Assembly (NCBI GenBank): GCA_007693395.1
Contig: REDS01000119.1
Coordinates: 1-64,000, forward strand
DNA from: Balneolaceae bacterium
Lineage (GTDB): Bacteria; Bacteroidota; Rhodothermia; Balneolales; Balneolaceae
Reading direction: 5' to 3'
Length of the DNA stretch: 64,000 nt
A program made the position numbers and the translations under genes. Shown here piece by piece: positions 62,596-64,000 of this stretch. The notes under the pieces were generated by a model that was given only the letters and a program-made list of their open reading frames with translations, was not told where the DNA came from and did no database searches. Each line of letters opens with the position of its first letter. Within the stretch, counting starts at the first letter, position 1.

Positions 62596-63080
62596 AGTTA
62601 ATCATTATCGCGGCACATGATCCTAATCTGGTTATTGGATACAATGGGGAGTTACCCTGGCACTACAGTGAAGATTTAAAATTCTTTAAGCGAATCACAA
62701 TGGGCTGCCCTATCTTAATGGGCAGGGTGGTTTTTGAGGAGCTAAAGGAAAAGCCATTGCCCGGGCGGGAAAATGTGGTGTTAAGCAGGTCAAAAAAATA
62801 TGGTCATGTGAAAACCTTTACCAACATTAACGATGCCATGCATTATCTAAAAGATCATGAAAAGGTTTTTATTATTGGTGGCGGAAAAATATATGAGCAG
62901 ACAATAGCGCTCGCTGATGAACTTGTAATAACAGAAATAAAAAAAGAGTACTCCGGCGATACCTATTTAGTAAATTATCGCGATGATATAGGTACTGTTT
63001 GGGAAGAAATTTGGAGAGAAGAGCACCCCGAATTTGCCTTTGTGAAATATAGGAGAGTTAATCCAGATCAAGCTCTTTGA
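62592..63080 (+). CDS. folA: Dihydrofolate reductase
   Basis: 162 aa. IIAAHDPNLVIGYNGELPWH, the acidic-residue helix SEDLKFFKRITMGCPILMGR, PLPGRENVVLSR and the FIIGGGKIYEQTI NADPH loop are in the right order. It recycles dihydrofolate made by ThyA; the ATGA overlap with thyA suggests translational coupling. The 3' end overlaps the HD gene on the other strand by 23 bases. Confidence 0.95.
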   Translation: MKLIIIAAHDPNLVIGYNGELPWHYSEDLKFFKRITMGCPILMGRVVFEELKEKPLPGRENVVLSRSKKYGHVKTFTNINDAMHYLKDHEKVFIIGGGKIYEQTIALADELVITEIKKEYSGDTYLVNYRDDIGTVWEEIWREEHPEFAFVKYRRVNPDQAL

Positions 63081-64000
63081 GGTGTACAAGGTAGGGCTTT
63101 ACAACCGGTGTGGTTAAAGCTATAATATGCTTTGTGTCAGCTGCTTTCGAAAACTCTACTGCTTTTTGTTCGTCATCCAGAATCCATATACTTTCATTTT
63201 CATATTTATACGCTTCACTATAGCTTTCATTCAGATCGTAATAATACTTTGTAGAGAGTTCATCATGAGGAAAACCAGATTTTTTCAAATACTTGCTGGT
63301 TTTTTTATGAACATCTTCTGCAAGAGAATCGCGGGTTTTGAGATCAGCAAACCTTGTCCGATATAAACGGCGGTTCAAAAAACGTTCAGCCAAATCAGCC
63401 AGAATCATGTCTTTACTGGCCTGCCATTTTTTAATACAAATAAAAACGTCATGATCATCCAAAGCCAGGTAATGGTTCATCATGGTTTCACTAATCACTT
63501 TTTTTGATGATGGATTTCTGCTGATAAAATATTTTAGCGAAGCTGAAGGAGTTGCTACTTTCTCACCCGACTCGACAAGGAACTGAACACGTTCAAAAAT
63601 TTTCCTTAACAGCGTATCGGCACTCAAAACCGTTTTGTGTAAATATACCTGCATATACATAAGCCTGCGGGATAGAATGTAGTTTTCAACAGCGTAAATT
63701 CCCTTCTTCTCAATAACCACATTTCCGTTAAAAACACGCATGGTTTTTAGAATTCGGTTAATTCCTACAGAGCCCTCAGATACTCCTGTAAAAAAACTAT
63801 CCCGTTTCAGGTAGTCTAACCTGTCCATATCAAGTTGAGATGAGATAAGCTGATGCAGAAATTTCTTTGGGTACTGGTTTGTAAAAATTTCGATTGCAGT
63901 AGTAAGCTCGCCTTCAAATTCCCTGTTCAGAGCTTCCATCACACGAAGGCTCATCATCTCGTGATTAAAATCCTCAATCAGGGTATGTTCAAGCGTGTGG
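63058..64000 (-). CDS. HD-domain hydrolase, N-terminus cut by window edge
   Basis: The minus frame stays open to the window edge, so the start is missing. About 314 residues are visible. The first visible residues (HTLEHTLIEDFNHEMM) are the histidine-rich part of the HD motif of the COG1078 deoxyguanosine-triphosphatase-like family. The rest, DMDRLDYLKRDSFFTG and GINRILKTMRVFNG, matches that family, with YILSRRLMYMQVYLHKTV after it. dNTP or other nucleotide hydrolysis is the family role. It is convergent with folA. Confidence 0.85.
   Translation of the reverse strand, partial: HTLEHTLIEDFNHEMMSLRVMEALNREFEGELTTAIEIFTNQYPKKFLHQLISSQLDMDRLDYLKRDSFFTGVSEGSVGINRILKTMRVFNGNVVIEKKGIYAVENYILSRRLMYMQVYLHKTVLSADTLLRKIFERVQFLVESGEKVATPSASLKYFISRNPSSKKVISETMMNHYLALDDHDVFICIKKWQASKDMILADLAERFLNRRLYRTRFADLKTRDSLAEDVHKKTSKYLKKSGFPHDELSTKYYYDLNESYSEAYKYENESIWILDDEQKAVEFSKAADTKHIIALTTPVVKPYLVHLKELDLD

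Overview
The window is a dense chromosomal segment of about 50 genes from a free-living, respiring, heterotrophic bacterium. I infer a member of the Bacteroidota/Rhodothermota assemblage, most likely the Balneolales. The grounds are the several TTTG-N18-20-TAnnTTTG-like promoters, few Shine-Dalgarno sequences, a fused E1 alpha/beta 2-oxoacid dehydrogenase, a TIGR02757 protein, a DhnA-type class I aldolase, a serine-palmitoyltransferase-like enzyme, LpxH and frequent lipoprotein/secreted beta proteins. I see no rRNA, tRNA, CRISPR array, transposase, integrase or phage gene. Both ends cut through a gene.

Layout. 1-4.5 kb: a receptor-like Ser/Thr kinase (cut by the left edge) divergent from a large repeat-rich lipoprotein. 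4.7-14.2 kb: a mostly co-directional housekeeping run (pyrC, a cysteine-free transglutaminase-like protein, tsaB, accD, obgE, dprA, a DUF3109 protein, rpoN). 14.2-18.9 kb: an unknown membrane protein, an Lrp/AsnC regulator, serS and a dihydrouridine synthase. 18.9-24.4 kb: a long leader region with a LacI-type palindrome, then class I aldolase, a YbhN-like flippase-type protein, radA, rpsU and a small membrane protein. 24.4-28.9 kb (minus): TIGR02757 protein, mutY, a secreted beta-propeller/Ig-like protein and an extended SDR. 29.1-33.8 kb (plus): two GT4 glycosyltransferases, an alpha-oxoamine synthase of serine-palmitoyl/cysteate-acyl transferase type, and a GNAT protein. Together with the SDR these could be a sphingolipid or sulfonolipid module. 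34-38.7 kb: fumC, fused E1 dehydrogenase and an unknown two-TM protein. 38.8-46.1 kb (minus): nuoA-H without nuoI-N. 46.4-50.5 kb (minus): PBP1A, lpxH and a long-chain polyprenyl synthase. 50.5-53.5 kb: pfkA (with an A12 run that breaks its last codons), pgi and a deoxynucleoside kinase. 53.5-60.3 kb: yceD-rpmF-plsX-fabH-fabD-fabG-acpP-fabF-rnc, the classical fatty-acid cluster. 60.3-64 kb: mgtE, thyA, folA and an HD hydrolase cut by the right edge.

Most of the window is ordinary core metabolism. The parts that deserve a second look are the pfkA homopolymer, the AccD without its zinc-ribbon cysteines, the candidate sphingo/sulfonolipid locus, the cysteine-free transglutaminase fold, the unknown membrane protein at 14.3-15.7 kb, and several palindromic operators. 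I did not find a clearly new defence or mobile system.
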